Shown here in pieces: positions 35,751-44,506 of a DNA stretch of 64,000 nucleotides. Positions within the stretch are counted from its first letter, which is position 1, and every line of letters begins with the position of its first letter. The position numbers were made by a program, and so were the translations under genes. Under the pieces are notes generated by a model. The model was not told the origin of the DNA. It saw only the letters and a program-made list of their open reading frames with translations, and searched no databases. This stretch comes from Betaproteobacteria bacterium HGW-Betaproteobacteria-12 (lineage in GTDB: Bacteria > Pseudomonadota > Gammaproteobacteria > Burkholderiales > Rhodocyclaceae). Location: contig PHCU01000003.1 in NCBI GenBank assembly GCA_002842345.1, forward strand, positions 1 through 64,000, written 5' to 3'.

Positions 35751-38700
35751 CGAGACGACCGGCGGCAGACTGGCCGGCAGCGGCGTTTCGGGCAGGGCAT
35801 AGAGCGGCGTCCGGACGATCAGCTCTTCGAATTCGATGGCCGGGATCGGCCGCGAGAAGTGATAGCCCTGCAGCAGATCGACCGAATTGGCGCGCAGCAG
35901 GTTCAGCTGTTCGATGGTCTCCACCCCTTCGGCGATGATCTCGAAGCCGAGGGTGTGGCCCATGGCGACGATGGCCTTGATGATCGCCTGGGCGTTCTCG
36001 TCCTCGGCGGCGTGCATGACGAAACTGCGGTCGATCTTCAGGGTGTCGAGCGGGAACTGGTTGAGATAGCTGAGGCTGGAGTAACCGGTGCCGAAGTCGT
36101 CGATCGACAGGCGAATGCCCATTTCCTTGAGCCGGTTGAGCGTGCGGATGCCCAGTTCGCTGTCGTGCATGATCGAGCTTTCGGTCAGTTCGATCTCCAG
36201 GTAGCGCGGGTCGCAGCCGGTCTCGGCGAGGATCTGCTGGACGTCCTTGAGCAGGTTGTCGTCGGCCAGCTGGACGGCCGACAGGTTCACCGCGACGAAC
36301 AGGTCGCTGCCGGTGCGCTGGCGCCAGCGCTTGTTTTCCAGACAGGCCTTGCGCAACACCCACTTGCCGACCGAGCGGATCAGCTGGGTGTCCTCGAGCA
36401 GCGGGATGAAGACGTTTGGACTGACCGCGCCGAGTTCCTCGTTATGCCAGCGCAGCAGGGCTTCGGCGCCGGCGATGCGGCCGTTGCGGGCATTGACCAG
36501 TGGCTGGAAGAAGACCGACAGTTCGCCGCGTTCCAGGGCGTGATGCAGCAGCGATTCGATGCGCATGCGCTCGGTCGAGCGGAGGTTCATTTCCTGCTGG
36601 AAGAAGCGGAAGGTGTTGCCGCCCTGCTCGATCGCCGCATACATCGCCGAGTCGGCACAGCTGACCAGACCTTCGACGGTCTGCGCATCGTCCGGGAAAA
36701 TGCTGATGCCGATGCTCGCCGACAGGTGGATCTCGTGGCCCTCGATCTGGATCGCCTTGCGCAGCCGCGACTGGCAAATGACGGCGATGGCCGCTGCGTC
36801 GCTGTTGGCGTCGATGTGATTGAGGATGATGGCGAACTCGTCGCCGCCCAGCCGGCACAGCTTGTCGCCGGAGGTGATGCTGTTCTTCAGGCGGGTGCCG
36901 GCCTCGATCAGGATGCGGTCGCCGACGGCGTGGCCGAGGCTGTCGTTGATCAGCTTGAAACGGTCGAGGTCGAGGGTGAGCACGGCCAGCTTGCGCTGCC
37001 GGCCGCTCTCGGCCAGCAGGCAGTGTTCGAGCTGGTCGTGGAAATGCGCCCGGTTGGGCAGCGCGGTCAGCGTGTCGAACTGCGACAGGAAGAGCACGCG
37101 CTTCTCGATTTCCTTGCGGTTGGTCAGGTCGGAGAACACCGCCACATAGTTGCTGATGCTGCCGTCGGGCTGGCGGACGACGCTGATGTTCAGCCATTCC
37201 GGATAGAGGGTGCCGTCCTTGCGCCGGTTCTCGATCTCGCCATGCCATTCGCCCTTGCTCTGCAAGGATTCCCACATCGTCCTGTAGAAGCTCTGGTCCT
37301 GGCGGCCGGAACTGAGCAGGTTGGGGTTCTGCCCGATGACTTCCTCCGGCGCGTAGCCGGTCACCGTCGAGAAGGTGTTGTTGACCAGCAGGATGCGGTT
37401 ACGCGCATCGGTGATCATGATGCCTTCGGCGCTGTTCTCGAACACCCGGGCGGCCAGTTCGAGTTGCTCGGAAGCCTCGCGTTTCTGCGCTTCGGCGGCG
37501 ATGCGTTCGAGGGCCTGGGAAACGTTGTTGGCCAGATCCTCCAGCAACTGCCGCTCCTGCTCGCCGAGGCCCTGGGGCTGATGATCGAGGACGCCGATGA
37601 AGCCGCTGCTGCCGGCGCCGCTGCGGATGGGCAGCAGCGCCAGGCTGTGCAAGTGGCGGCTGGTCAGTTCGTCGACCAGGCCGATGTCGGTCAGCCCGCC
37701 GGTGGTGGCGAAATAGGCGGTGCCGTCGGCCAGCCTGGCCGGTGGATCGAGCGCGGCGATCAGCCGGCGGACCAGCCCCTCTTCCTTGCCACAGTCCGGC
37801 CCCAGGCGCAGTTGCGCCGGCGTGCCGGCGGACACCCAGGCGACCGGAAAATCGCCGCCGGCGCCGAGCAGTCCAGCCACCTGGTCGAGCAGGCGGTCGC
37901 TTTGCTGGGTGCGGAAAATGGCCTCGTTGACCTCGCTGAGCACGGTCAGGAAACGGTTGAGGCGGGCCACCTGGGACTCCACCTGCTTGCGCTCGGTGAT
38001 GTCGAGCAGGATGCCGACGATGCCGCCCTTGTCGCCATCGGTGTGGTGGAAGACGGCCTTGTGGAAGATCACGTCGCGGTTCTGGCCGTCGGCGTCGCGC
38101 ACCGCCGTTTCGTAGCTCTGGGTGCCGCCGCTGGCCAGCAGCTCCATGTCGGCGCGGTTGTACATGCGGGCCAGCGCCGGTTCGGCGATGTCGAACACGG
38201 TCTTGCCGGTCAGCGCCTCGCGGTTGATCCCGATGTAGCGTTCGAAGGCATGGTTGACGCTGGTGTAGCGGCCCTTGGTGTCCTTGAAGAAGAGCGGGCT
38301 GGGAATCGCATCGATCAACTGCTCGAGGAAGTGCAGGTGTTCGCGCAGGCGCAGGTCAAGCTGTTCCTGTTCGGTAACGTCGCTACCGAATTCGAGAATG
38401 TACTCGGGCACGCCGTTCTCGCCGGGCAGCACGGTCTTGCGCACGCTGATCCAGCGCGGCGCCTGGCCCGGCATCTGGTATTTCTCGACCGGCAGTTCGA
38501 TGGCCAGCTGCAGCTCGACCACCTGCTCGTCGGAACGATTGAGCCGCTCGGCCAGTTCCGGCTCGTAGATTTCATCGTTGTGGCGGCCGATCAGCGTTTG
38601 CCGGCTGCGGGCGAAAATCTCCTCGCCCGAGCGGTTGATGCGGACGATCCGCCGGTCGCTGGCCCGCTTGAGGACGATCATCCCGGGAATGTGTTCGAAG

Positions 38701-39665
38701 ATGCTGTCGAGCAGGCGGTGCGAGCGCTCGAGCATTTTCTCGGCTTCCAGGCGGTCGGCGATTTCCCGCTGCAGCGCCCGTTTCTCATCTTCGAGCAACT
38801 CGTTGGCGACGCGGATCTTCTGCTGCAGGTCGGCCGGGCGTTTGAGCGCCAGCAGGACCAGGGTGAACAAGGCCAGGCTGGCGACCAGCAGGAAGATCCA
38901 GTCGCCGGTCGCGGCGCCGGGGCGGCTTTCCTGGGCCGCCTCGAACTGCAGCTCGACGGCCCCCGGCAGGCGGATGCTCTTGCTCGCCAGGGTCGCCGCA
39001 TCGCTGGCGTAGGAGTCGAACAGCAGCGCCTGCTGGTTGCTGCCGGAGGCATGGAATCGAACCCGGATGGCCAGGTTTTCCGGCGCCAGCAGATTGAGTT
39101 GCGCGGTCCGGGCAAGCGCCGAGAACGGCTGGCTGATGGTCACGTAACCCCAGAAGCGGGTGCGCCCCTCGGGCGAGCGATTGATCATCGCCTGGGTGAC
39201 GACCAGTTGCTGGCCGCGCACGCTGATCGTCGGATCGCCCATCGGCACCGGCGACTTCCACATGGTCGCCGGCCCGGTGCTGGCCAGGTCCGGTTGGCTC
39301 GGCGGCGCGCTGTGATTGGCGATGAGCAGGGCGCGGCCGCCTTCCGGCTTGATTTCCAGCTGCGCCGTCGGGCCGATGAGGCGCAGGATGTTCGACGAGG
39401 CGCGCGACAGCAGCTCGGCATTGCCCTGGTCGTAACTGTCGCTGAGGACGGCGGTGGCGACGATCGTCTGGTCGATGGCGTGGGCCACCGAGTTGGCGAC
39501 GGCCTCGATGCGCAGCGCCGCCTGGTCGTTGGCCGCCTGGCCGGCGCCGTTGTGCTGCAGGTAGAGATTGAGGGCGACGGGGGCCGCGAAGGCCAGCGTA
39601 ATCGCTGCCGCCGTCAGGTGGCTTGCCTCCTTGGCGCGGTCAAGCAGTCGCTGCCATGTACCCAT
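35730..39665 (-). CDS. CHASE-PAS-PAS-GAF-PAS-GGDEF-EAL protein
   Basis: A 1311-residue membrane protein. TM near 17-36, CHASE-type periplasmic domain (40-250, with TRFWGYVTISQPF), TM near 253-270, coiled coil, PAS (305-430), PAS (440-560), GAF (575-710), PAS (720-845), GGDEF (850-1010) and EAL (1025-1290). GGDEF is intact (LGGDEF), but the position of the inhibitory RxxD reads TSGD, so product inhibition at that site is probably lost. The EAL domain keeps EALLRW, ELTES and DDFGTGYSSL and should be active. With five sensory domains this is a likely integrator of c-di-GMP levels. Confidence 0.9.
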   Translation of the reverse strand: MGTWQRLLDRAKEASHLTAAAITLAFAAPVALNLYLQHNGAGQAANDQAALRIEAVANSVAHAIDQTIVATAVLSDSYDQGNAELLSRASSNILRLIGPTAQLEIKPEGGRALLIANHSAPPSQPDLASTGPATMWKSPVPMGDPTISVRGQQLVVTQAMINRSPEGRTRFWGYVTISQPFSALARTAQLNLLAPENLAIRVRFHASGSNQQALLFDSYASDAATLASKSIRLPGAVELQFEAAQESRPGAATGDWIFLLVASLALFTLVLLALKRPADLQQKIRVANELLEDEKRALQREIADRLEAEKMLERSHRLLDSIFEHIPGMIVLKRASDRRIVRINRSGEEIFARSRQTLIGRHNDEIYEPELAERLNRSDEQVVELQLAIELPVEKYQMPGQAPRWISVRKTVLPGENGVPEYILEFGSDVTEQEQLDLRLREHLHFLEQLIDAIPSPLFFKDTKGRYTSVNHAFERYIGINREALTGKTVFDIAEPALARMYNRADMELLASGGTQSYETAVRDADGQNRDVIFHKAVFHHTDGDKGGIVGILLDITERKQVESQVARLNRFLTVLSEVNEAIFRTQQSDRLLDQVAGLLGAGGDFPVAWVSAGTPAQLRLGPDCGKEEGLVRRLIAALDPPARLADGTAYFATTGGLTDIGLVDELTSRHLHSLALLPIRSGAGSSGFIGVLDHQPQGLGEQERQLLEDLANNVSQALERIAAEAQKREASEQLELAARVFENSAEGIMITDARNRILLVNNTFSTVTGYAPEEVIGQNPNLLSSGRQDQSFYRTMWESLQSKGEWHGEIENRRKDGTLYPEWLNISVVRQPDGSISNYVAVFSDLTNRKEIEKRVLFLSQFDTLTALPNRAHFHDQLEHCLLAESGRQRKLAVLTLDLDRFKLINDSLGHAVGDRILIEAGTRLKNSITSGDKLCRLGGDEFAIILNHIDANSDAAAIAVICQSRLRKAIQIEGHEIHLSASIGISIFPDDAQTVEGLVSCADSAMYAAIEQGGNTFRFFQQEMNLRSTERMRIESLLHHALERGELSVFFQPLVNARNGRIAGAEALLRWHNEELGAVSPNVFIPLLEDTQLIRSVGKWVLRKACLENKRWRQRTGSDLFVAVNLSAVQLADDNLLKDVQQILAETGCDPRYLEIELTESSIMHDSELGIRTLNRLKEMGIRLSIDDFGTGYSSLSYLNQFPLDTLKIDRSFVMHAAEDENAQAIIKAIVAMGHTLGFEIIAEGVETIEQLNLLRANSVDLLQGYHFSRPIPAIEFEELIVRTPLYALPETPLPASLPPVVSLIERRR

Positions 39666-39757
39666 TGCGTCCCCCGGTTGCCGCGGAATGGTTCCGGGCT
39701 ATCTCGCGGAATACAGAGCAAAAACAGCGCCATGCCGCCGCTTGCCGGCCACCTGTC

Positions 39758-40741
39758 TTAGCGGGCGGCGGCCTTGTCCTTGCCGATCGGGTGGAAGGCG
39801 CGATTGATGTAGGCCAGGATGGCGCGGATCTCGGCGTTGCCGAGCACCGACTTCCAGGCCGGCATCGAGGTGTTGGGCAGGCCCTCGCGGATGGCGTGGG
39901 TCAGCGACTCGGGCGTCGCCTGGCGCATGAAGGCCGGGCTGCGCAGGTCACGCGGCGGCGGCTCGAGGAAGCGGCCGATCCAGTTCTGGCCGCTGCCGTC
40001 GTGGCCGTGGCAGAAGGCGCAGTTGACCTCGAACAGGCGTTTGCCGCGCCGTTCGAGCCGGGTCATGCCGGGCACCTTGGGCGGAATGTCGTGCAGCGCA
40101 TAGGGGCTGGCGCTGGTCATCGCGTCGATCTTCGGCGGATTGGCCAGCGAGAAATGATTGCGCGGGTAGGACAGCGGCCGCGATTCCCAGGCGACATCGT
40201 CCTCGGTGGCGGCGCCGCGGTCGTGGCAGCTGACGCAACTGGACAGGTAGAGGCGCTTGCCGGCGGCCTCGTTTTCGCTCAGATTTTCCCAGGGACGGGA
40301 AAGTGGAATCTCACCTTTGGCGAAAGGGAAGGCGGCCTGGTAGCGCTCGTGCTCCGGCCAGCCGTTCTCGACCGTGTGGTAACGGGTGTTGTCGGCCTTG
40401 CGCTGGACGAACTCGTCGACGACGAAGGCGGCGACGGCCTGCATCTCGGCCTCGCTGATGATGCCGACGAACGGCTTCATCGCCGTGCCGGGGCGGCCTT
40501 CGCGCAGCACCGTCAGCACCTGGGCGGCGTTCAGGCGGGCCGGGTCGGCCTGCTTGAAATTGGTCGGCCGCGGGCTGAGGTAGGTGGCGGCCAGCGTCTG
40601 CCCGTCGCCGGAATAACCGTGGCAGAAATAGCAGCGGTAGTTATAGACGGCTCGCCCGGCCTCGACCAGCGCCGGGGCGGCGGTGGCCGGGGCGAGCAGG
40701 CAGGCGCCGGCGAGCAGCGTCAAAGCGGCACGGATCAACAT
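39758..40741 (-). CDS. Triple-domain class I cytochrome c (three haems)
   Basis: A 327-residue exported protein with a signal peptide (MLIRAALTLLAGACLLAPATA) and three CXXCH sites: CYFCH, CVSCH and CAFCH. The first and third lie in typical class I cytochrome c domains with GDGQTLAATYLSPRPTNF and GSGQNWIGRFLEPPPRDL followed by distal methionines (GTAMKPF, NTSMPAW). The middle site has a different surround. It is 22 bp downstream of another trihaem cytochrome gene and forms an operon with it, driven from the divergent region at 41.8 kb. It probably carries electrons in the periplasm, or is anchored by a partner. Confidence 0.85.
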   Translation of the reverse strand: MLIRAALTLLAGACLLAPATAAPALVEAGRAVYNYRCYFCHGYSGDGQTLAATYLSPRPTNFKQADPARLNAAQVLTVLREGRPGTAMKPFVGIISEAEMQAVAAFVVDEFVQRKADNTRYHTVENGWPEHERYQAAFPFAKGEIPLSRPWENLSENEAAGKRLYLSSCVSCHDRGAATEDDVAWESRPLSYPRNHFSLANPPKIDAMTSASPYALHDIPPKVPGMTRLERRGKRLFEVNCAFCHGHDGSGQNWIGRFLEPPPRDLRSPAFMRQATPESLTHAIREGLPNTSMPAWKSVLGNAEIRAILAYINRAFHPIGKDKAAAR

Positions 40742-40763
40742 GTTGCAGCCTCGGCGGAACGGT

Positions 40764-41801
40764 CTACTTGCCGGCCTTGCCGCGGCCCTGCTGGACGAAG
40801 CGGCGGAAGACGAATTCGCTGACGTCGGTCATCTCCTGCTCGCTCAGCACCTTGCTCCAGGCTGGCATCTCGGCGCCCAGACGACCGTCGTGCACGGCGG
40901 TGTAGATGGCCTGGCGGTTGAAGGCGAGGCGGAAGTTCTTGTCGATGAAATTGCGTGGCTTCGGATTGATGAAGTAGGCGCGCGGCCCCTTGCCGTCGCC
41001 CTTGGTGCCGTGGCAGGTGGCGCAGTTGGCCATGTACATCTTTTCGCCCTTGCGCAGGTCGCCGCTCAGGCCGTTGGCGAACGGCAGGTCCATCCCTTCC
41101 GCATCCGGCAGGCTCTCCTGGCCGGCCCGGGCCTTGGTGCCGGAAATGCCGCCGGTGGCCGGCAGCATCAGGCCGGCGCGGACGTAATCGACGACCGCTT
41201 CGATGTCGCTGGCCGGCAGGCGGCCGGCGAAGGCGGCCATGGCGGTGTTCGGGCGGCCGTTGGTGACGGCGCCGAGCATCCGTTCGCGGGTCAGTTCGGC
41301 GCGCGCCCGCGGCGTCGTGAAGTCGCGCGGCGGGATCAGCCCGGCGGCGCTCGGCGCACCCTGGCCGCGCTCGCCGTGACAGACCATGCAGTTCTGCGCA
41401 TAGACGGTGCGGCCGCGCTGCAGCTTCGGATCGAGCGAGACCTGCTGGAAGGTGCTGCGGATGTAATCGGCCAGCGCGGCGATTTCCTTGGCGTTCAACT
41501 GGGTCGTCCAGCCGGTCATGGCGGTGCCCGGCTTGCCGTGGGTGATGATGGTGATCATCGTCTCGCGCGTCAGTTCGGGGGCGCGGGTGAAGTCCTTGGG
41601 CGGCGGCACCAGGCTGCCCTTGGCCCGGCTGTTGCCGTCGCCGCGGTCGCCGTGGCAGACCGAGCAGTAGTTGTGATAGAGCACGTCCGGTCGCACCGCC
41701 GCCGATTGGGCGGTGGGCTCGGCGGCGCCGGCAACGGCGCTGACCAGTGAAAAAACGACAAGCAGCAGGCTGCTGGTGAAGGGGAAATGCCGGGTCATCA
41801 C
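40764..41801 (-). CDS. Triple-domain class I cytochrome c (three haems)
   Basis: A 345-residue exported protein; signal peptide to about residue 26 (SAVAGAAEP). Three class I modules with CSVCH, CMVCH and CATCH, each followed by a proline-rich segment (VPPPKDFTRAPELTRETM, IPPRDFTTPRARAELTRERM, INPKPRNFIDKNFR) and a distal Met (GTAMTGW, NTAMAAF, GAEMPAW). The three modules look like internal duplications. It is the first gene of the minus-strand operon with 39758. A GG-N10-GC element at 41852-41867 on this strand puts transcription start about 40 nt before the ATG. Confidence 0.88.
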   Translation of the reverse strand: MMTRHFPFTSSLLLVVFSLVSAVAGAAEPTAQSAAVRPDVLYHNYCSVCHGDRGDGNSRAKGSLVPPPKDFTRAPELTRETMITIITHGKPGTAMTGWTTQLNAKEIAALADYIRSTFQQVSLDPKLQRGRTVYAQNCMVCHGERGQGAPSAAGLIPPRDFTTPRARAELTRERMLGAVTNGRPNTAMAAFAGRLPASDIEAVVDYVRAGLMLPATGGISGTKARAGQESLPDAEGMDLPFANGLSGDLRKGEKMYMANCATCHGTKGDGKGPRAYFINPKPRNFIDKNFRLAFNRQAIYTAVHDGRLGAEMPAWSKVLSEQEMTDVSEFVFRRFVQQGRGKAGK

Positions 41802-41851
41802 GTCACGCTCTCCGTAGGACTTTGATCTTGATTGCTTGGCCGCTAGCGTCT

Positions 41852-41867
41852 AGCAATATTCAGGCCG
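41852..41867 (-). promoter_or_regulatory. Sigma-54-type promoter for the trihaem cytochrome operon
   Basis: On the minus strand CGGCCTGAATATTGCT has GG and GC separated by exactly 10 nt and a strong ATTGCT -12 box; the -24 box is CGGCC rather than TGGCA. The predicted start of transcription is about 40 nt upstream of the ATG at 41801. It is back to back with a better sigma-54 element at 41882 on the other strand. Confidence 0.45.
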
Positions 41868-41881
41868 GTGCGGCGATATGG

Positions 41882-41897
41882 TGGCATGGCAATTGCT
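41882..41897 (+). promoter_or_regulatory. Sigma-54 promoter (consensus match)
   Basis: TGGCATGGCAATTGCT fits the sigma-54 consensus TGGCAY-R-N4-TTGCW at every defined position, with GG and GC 10 nt apart. Predicted transcription starts near 41908, about 36 nt before the ATG of the monohaem cytochrome at 41944. An enhancer-binding activator would be needed; none is encoded in the window. Confidence 0.65.
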
Positions 41898-41943
41898 ACG
41901 ATGAGAAGAGTTTTTTTGCACATTGTTCACTGGCCTGGAATGC

Positions 41944-42282
41944 ATGAGTCCTTCGTGGATCTTCGCGCTGTTGTTGCTCCTGCCGTCGCTTGTCGATGCG
42001 GCGGAGCCGCGCAGGAAAAGCGGCGAGCACGCCAGCCTGCCGCTGAACGGCCGCGAAGTCTATGTCCGTTCCTGCGCCATGTGTCACTCGACCGGCGCCG
42101 GCGGGGCGCCGCGTCTGGGCAGTGGCGAGGATTGGGCGGAACGGGCGAAGAAGGGTCCGGCGGAATTGATGGTATCGGTCTTGCGTGGCAAGGGCGGCAT
42201 GCCGCCGAAGGGCGGCAATGCCTCCCTGACGCGGGTCGAAGCCTATCTGGCGCTTGACTACATGTTGAATGTCGAGAAATAG
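41944..42282 (+). CDS. Monohaem class I (c5-like) cytochrome
   Basis: A 112-residue exported cytochrome. The signal peptide (MSPSWIFALLLLLPSLVDA) is followed by one haem site CAMCH in VYVRSCAMCHSTGAGGAPRLGSGEDWAERAKKG and a distal methionine in GGMPPKGGN. This pattern matches small cytochrome c5-type carriers. The N-terminal domain of 49572 is of the same kind (CATCHATGLAGAPRYG ... KGMPAKGG). The start at 41944 was chosen over an upstream ATG at 41923 because it gives a normal signal peptide. It is the first gene after the sigma-54 element at 41882 and is separated from the next gene by a strong terminator. Confidence 0.88.
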   Translation: MSPSWIFALLLLLPSLVDAAEPRRKSGEHASLPLNGREVYVRSCAMCHSTGAGGAPRLGSGEDWAERAKKGPAELMVSVLRGKGGMPPKGGNASLTRVEAYLALDYMLNVEK

Positions 42283-42364
42283 TTTCCAGACGGGCTGCCG
42301 GGCGAAAGTACATCGAAACGTACTTGGTCACCTCCCTGAACACTTGTTCCGGTAGCCATTTGCC

Positions 42365-42397
42365 CGCAACCCGAGCAATCGGGTTGCGGTTTTTTTT
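42365..42397 (+). terminator. Intrinsic terminator directly before the Shine-Dalgarno of the next gene
   Basis: A perfect 10-bp stem CGCAACCCGA / TCGGGTTGCG with a GCAA tetraloop, one G, then eight T. It stops transcripts of the monohaem gene. The T-run ends 4 nt before the GGAG ribosome binding site of the tetraheme gene at 42417. Upstream (42306-42325) a smaller hairpin AAGTAC / GTACTT is present. The tight arrangement suggests partial read-through or regulated antitermination. Confidence 0.8.
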
Positions 42398-42416
42398 ACT
42401 GGAGTTGGGATTGTCG

Positions 42417-43127
42417 ATGCGAATTGCCCTGGCGCTGCTGCTGCTCGTCCCCCTTGCCGGACATCTGCGCGCGGCTGACATTCGCGCCACGCCGCATAAC
42501 CTGGCGCAGCAGGGGGCGGCGGTCGAGGCCGAGGAAGTCTGCGTCTTCTGCCACACGCCGCAAATATCGGCCGACCTGGCCGCCCGCAGTTCGGTCAGCC
42601 TGCAGCCGGCCTGGCAGCCCTCGTTGTCCACCAGTCATTCCTTCGTGATGTTCGACGACATTGGCCGCCTGCAATTCGGCGACAAGCCGGCGGTCGGCTC
42701 GCAATCGATCGCCTGCCTGTCCTGCCACGATTCAAACCAGGCGTTTTCGGTCCAGGCGGCGGAGTCCGATCACCCGTTCGGCATCCCCTATCGGGGCTAT
42801 TCCCGCGGCCGGGAAAGAACGCCGGACGAGATTGCCGCCGCGCGCAGCATGCCGTCGCGGCAGGCCAAGGAGTTGAAGGGGCTCGACGACTTTCGCCAGC
42901 CGAGCCGCGGGGTCGTCGACAATCGCACCGTCTGGTGGGTGTCGGCTTCCGGCGTGACGCCGTTCCGCACGCGCGCCGACCTGCCGTTGTATGCCCGTCC
43001 CCAGGCGGCCGGCGAAGTGCCGTTCGTCGAATGCAGCAGCTGTCATGATCCGCATGCCAGTAGCGCGTTGTTCCTGCGTGTGGATAATGCGGGCAGCCGT
43101 TTGTGCCTGACCTGTCATGACAAGTAA
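42417..43127 (+). CDS. Tetrahaem cytochrome, doubled-CXXCH type
   Basis: A 236-residue exported protein with a clear signal peptide (MRIALALLLLVPLAGHLRAAD) and four CXXCH sites: CVFCH, CLSCH, CSSCH and CLTCH. The order and contexts (ATPHNL before site 1, CLSCHDS, DHPFGIPY, CSSCHDPH, CLTCHDK at the C-terminus) are those of the OmcE-like tetrahaem module seen again at 44507 and 54560, but the site-1 context (CHTPQ) and spacing are diverged. The ATG at 42417 with GGAGTTGGG upstream was chosen; the longer frame would read through the terminator. It lies 23 bp before an NHL lipoprotein gene. Probably outer surface or periplasmic. Confidence 0.85.
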   Translation: MRIALALLLLVPLAGHLRAADIRATPHNLAQQGAAVEAEEVCVFCHTPQISADLAARSSVSLQPAWQPSLSTSHSFVMFDDIGRLQFGDKPAVGSQSIACLSCHDSNQAFSVQAAESDHPFGIPYRGYSRGRERTPDEIAAARSMPSRQAKELKGLDDFRQPSRGVVDNRTVWWVSASGVTPFRTRADLPLYARPQAAGEVPFVECSSCHDPHASSALFLRVDNAGSRLCLTCHDK

Positions 43128-43150
43128 TCGTTAGAAAATTGGGGGTGGAT

Positions 43151-44305
43151 ATGCTTACCAAGCAAGAGAATTTCCCGGGCGTCACGGCCGTTTTGCTGGC
43201 CCTTGCCCTGGTGCTGGTCGGTGGCTGCGCCCCGGTGCAGGAACGTGCCGCGGCCGAGAAGGAGAGCTCGCTGATCTACCCACCGCCGCCGGATGAGCCG
43301 CGCTACGCCTACGAGCGCACCATCTACGGCAGTGCCGACGTGACGCCGCGCAACAAGGACGCGGCGCTCAAGCGTGCGCTGACCGGCGAACTGGAGACCT
43401 CGGAAGGCCTGGTCAAGCCCTACGCGGTGACCGTCCATCGCGGGCGGATTTTCGTCAGCGACTCGGCCGACCGCTTCGTCAAGGTCTTCGACGTGCCGGA
43501 AGGCCGCTATTTCAAGATCGGCGATGACGAACGCGGGCCGCTGACCAAGCCGCTCGGCCTCGATGTCGATGCCGCCGGCAATCTCTTCGTTGCCGACGGC
43601 ACGGCCAAGGTGATCATGGTCTACGACCGCAACGGCAAGTACCTGCGGCGGATCGGCGGGCCCAAGGTCTTCGAGCGCCTGTCGAGCGTCACTGTCGATG
43701 CCGCCGGGGGGCGCGTCTTCGTCACCGATATCGGCGGCGTTTCGTCCGATCAGCACAAGATCCATGTCTTCGACAGCAATAACGGCACGCACCTGTTCGA
43801 TCTCGGCAAGCGCGGCATCGGGCCGGGCGAGTTCAACCTGCCGCGCGACGTGGCGATCGGCAGCAACGGCCAGATCTACGTCGTCGATGGCGGCAATTTC
43901 CGCGTCCAGGTCTTCGACCGCAACGGCAAATTCATGACCAGCTTCGGCTCGGTCGGCAAACAGTTGGGCAATTTTGCCCGGCCCAAAGAGATCGCCACCG
44001 ATTCGGCCGGCAACGTCTATGTCGTCGATGCCGCCTTCGGCAACTTCCAGATCTTCACCGGCGACGGCGATCTGCTGATGTTCATCGGCGAACGCTCGGA
44101 GCGCGACGGGCCCGCCCGCTACATGCTGCCTTCGGGTATCTACGTCGATGAAGACGGGCGTGTTTACATGGTCGACCAGTGGTTCAAGAAGATCGACGTG
44201 TTCCGGCCGGCGGGCCTGCCGACCGAGGCCGGCTTCCTCAACAAGCGCGCCGTAGCCGCCGAGGCAGCGACGGGCGGCAAGGCCGGCGCCGCTTCCCGGC
44301 AGTGA
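43151..44305 (+). CDS. NHL-repeat beta-propeller lipoprotein
   Basis: A 384-residue lipoprotein with lipobox VGGC. From about residue 85 there are repeated NHL-type units, for example KPLGLDVDAAGNLFVADGTAKVIMVYDRNGKYLRRIG, LPRDVAIGSNGQIYVVDGGNFRVQVFDRNGKFMTSFG and RPKEIATDSAGNVYVVDAAFGNFQIF, giving a six-bladed propeller. The last ~25 residues are alanine-rich. The ATG at 43151 has GGGGGTGG upstream. NHL proteins are regular neighbours of multihaem cytochrome genes in metal reducers; a scaffold or assembly role is inference. It is a paralogue of 53491. Confidence 0.88.
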   Translation: MLTKQENFPGVTAVLLALALVLVGGCAPVQERAAAEKESSLIYPPPPDEPRYAYERTIYGSADVTPRNKDAALKRALTGELETSEGLVKPYAVTVHRGRIFVSDSADRFVKVFDVPEGRYFKIGDDERGPLTKPLGLDVDAAGNLFVADGTAKVIMVYDRNGKYLRRIGGPKVFERLSSVTVDAAGGRVFVTDIGGVSSDQHKIHVFDSNNGTHLFDLGKRGIGPGEFNLPRDVAIGSNGQIYVVDGGNFRVQVFDRNGKFMTSFGSVGKQLGNFARPKEIATDSAGNVYVVDAAFGNFQIFTGDGDLLMFIGERSERDGPARYMLPSGIYVDEDGRVYMVDQWFKKIDVFRPAGLPTEAGFLNKRAVAAEAATGGKAGAASRQ

Positions 44306-44326
44306 GAATATGCCGTTCCTGAGCGC

Positions 44327-44358
44327 GGGAAATTCCCGGAAATTTTCCGGGAATTCCC
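44327..44358. repeat. Long imperfect hairpin with TTCCCGG / CCGGGAA arms
   Basis: Arms TTCCCGGAAA and TTTCCGGGAA are nested inside an outer GGGAA / TTCCC pair. It lies 22 bp after the NHL gene stop and 68 bp upstream of the sigma-54 element at 44426. It may terminate the upstream transcript or serve as an upstream activating site; it shares its half-sites with the palindromes at 34595 and 60992. Confidence 0.5.
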
Positions 44359-44425
44359 CTGTTAAATTTGTGGGATTGGCGCGGTAAATATTGTAAGTGC
44401 TTGATTGTAGGCGATAACGAATCTC

Positions 44426-44441
44426 TGGCATGTGAGTTGCT
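44426..44441 (+). promoter_or_regulatory. Sigma-54 promoter (consensus match) for the OmcE-like gene
   Basis: TGGCATGTGAGTTGCT matches the sigma-54 consensus fully, with GG-N10-GC spacing. Predicted start near 44452, leader of about 55 nt before the ATG at 44507. This would drive the OmcE-like cytochrome and, by read-through of the terminator at 45419, the long operon beyond. Confidence 0.7.
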
Positions 44442-44506
44442 AATGTATGTTCGGTCGGGCCAATCGGCTCGTTCTTGATCAATCATTTATCGGTCGGGGG
44501 TATTAC

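Noticed and set aside
35859..39761. Plus-strand open frame of 1300 codons opposite the CHASE-PAS-GGDEF-EAL gene
   Set aside because: Antisense shadow of a strongly recognisable multidomain gene; no motif of its own.
41821..41835. FNR box (TTGATCTTGATT) in the divergent cytochrome promoter region
   Set aside because: Only one TTGAT half-site; the second half does not form ATCAA at the needed spacing.
42283..42416. c-di-GMP (GEMM) riboswitch in the leader before the tetrahaem gene
   Set aside because: The conserved GEMM core and receptor motifs could not be found; only a small hairpin and the terminator are visible.
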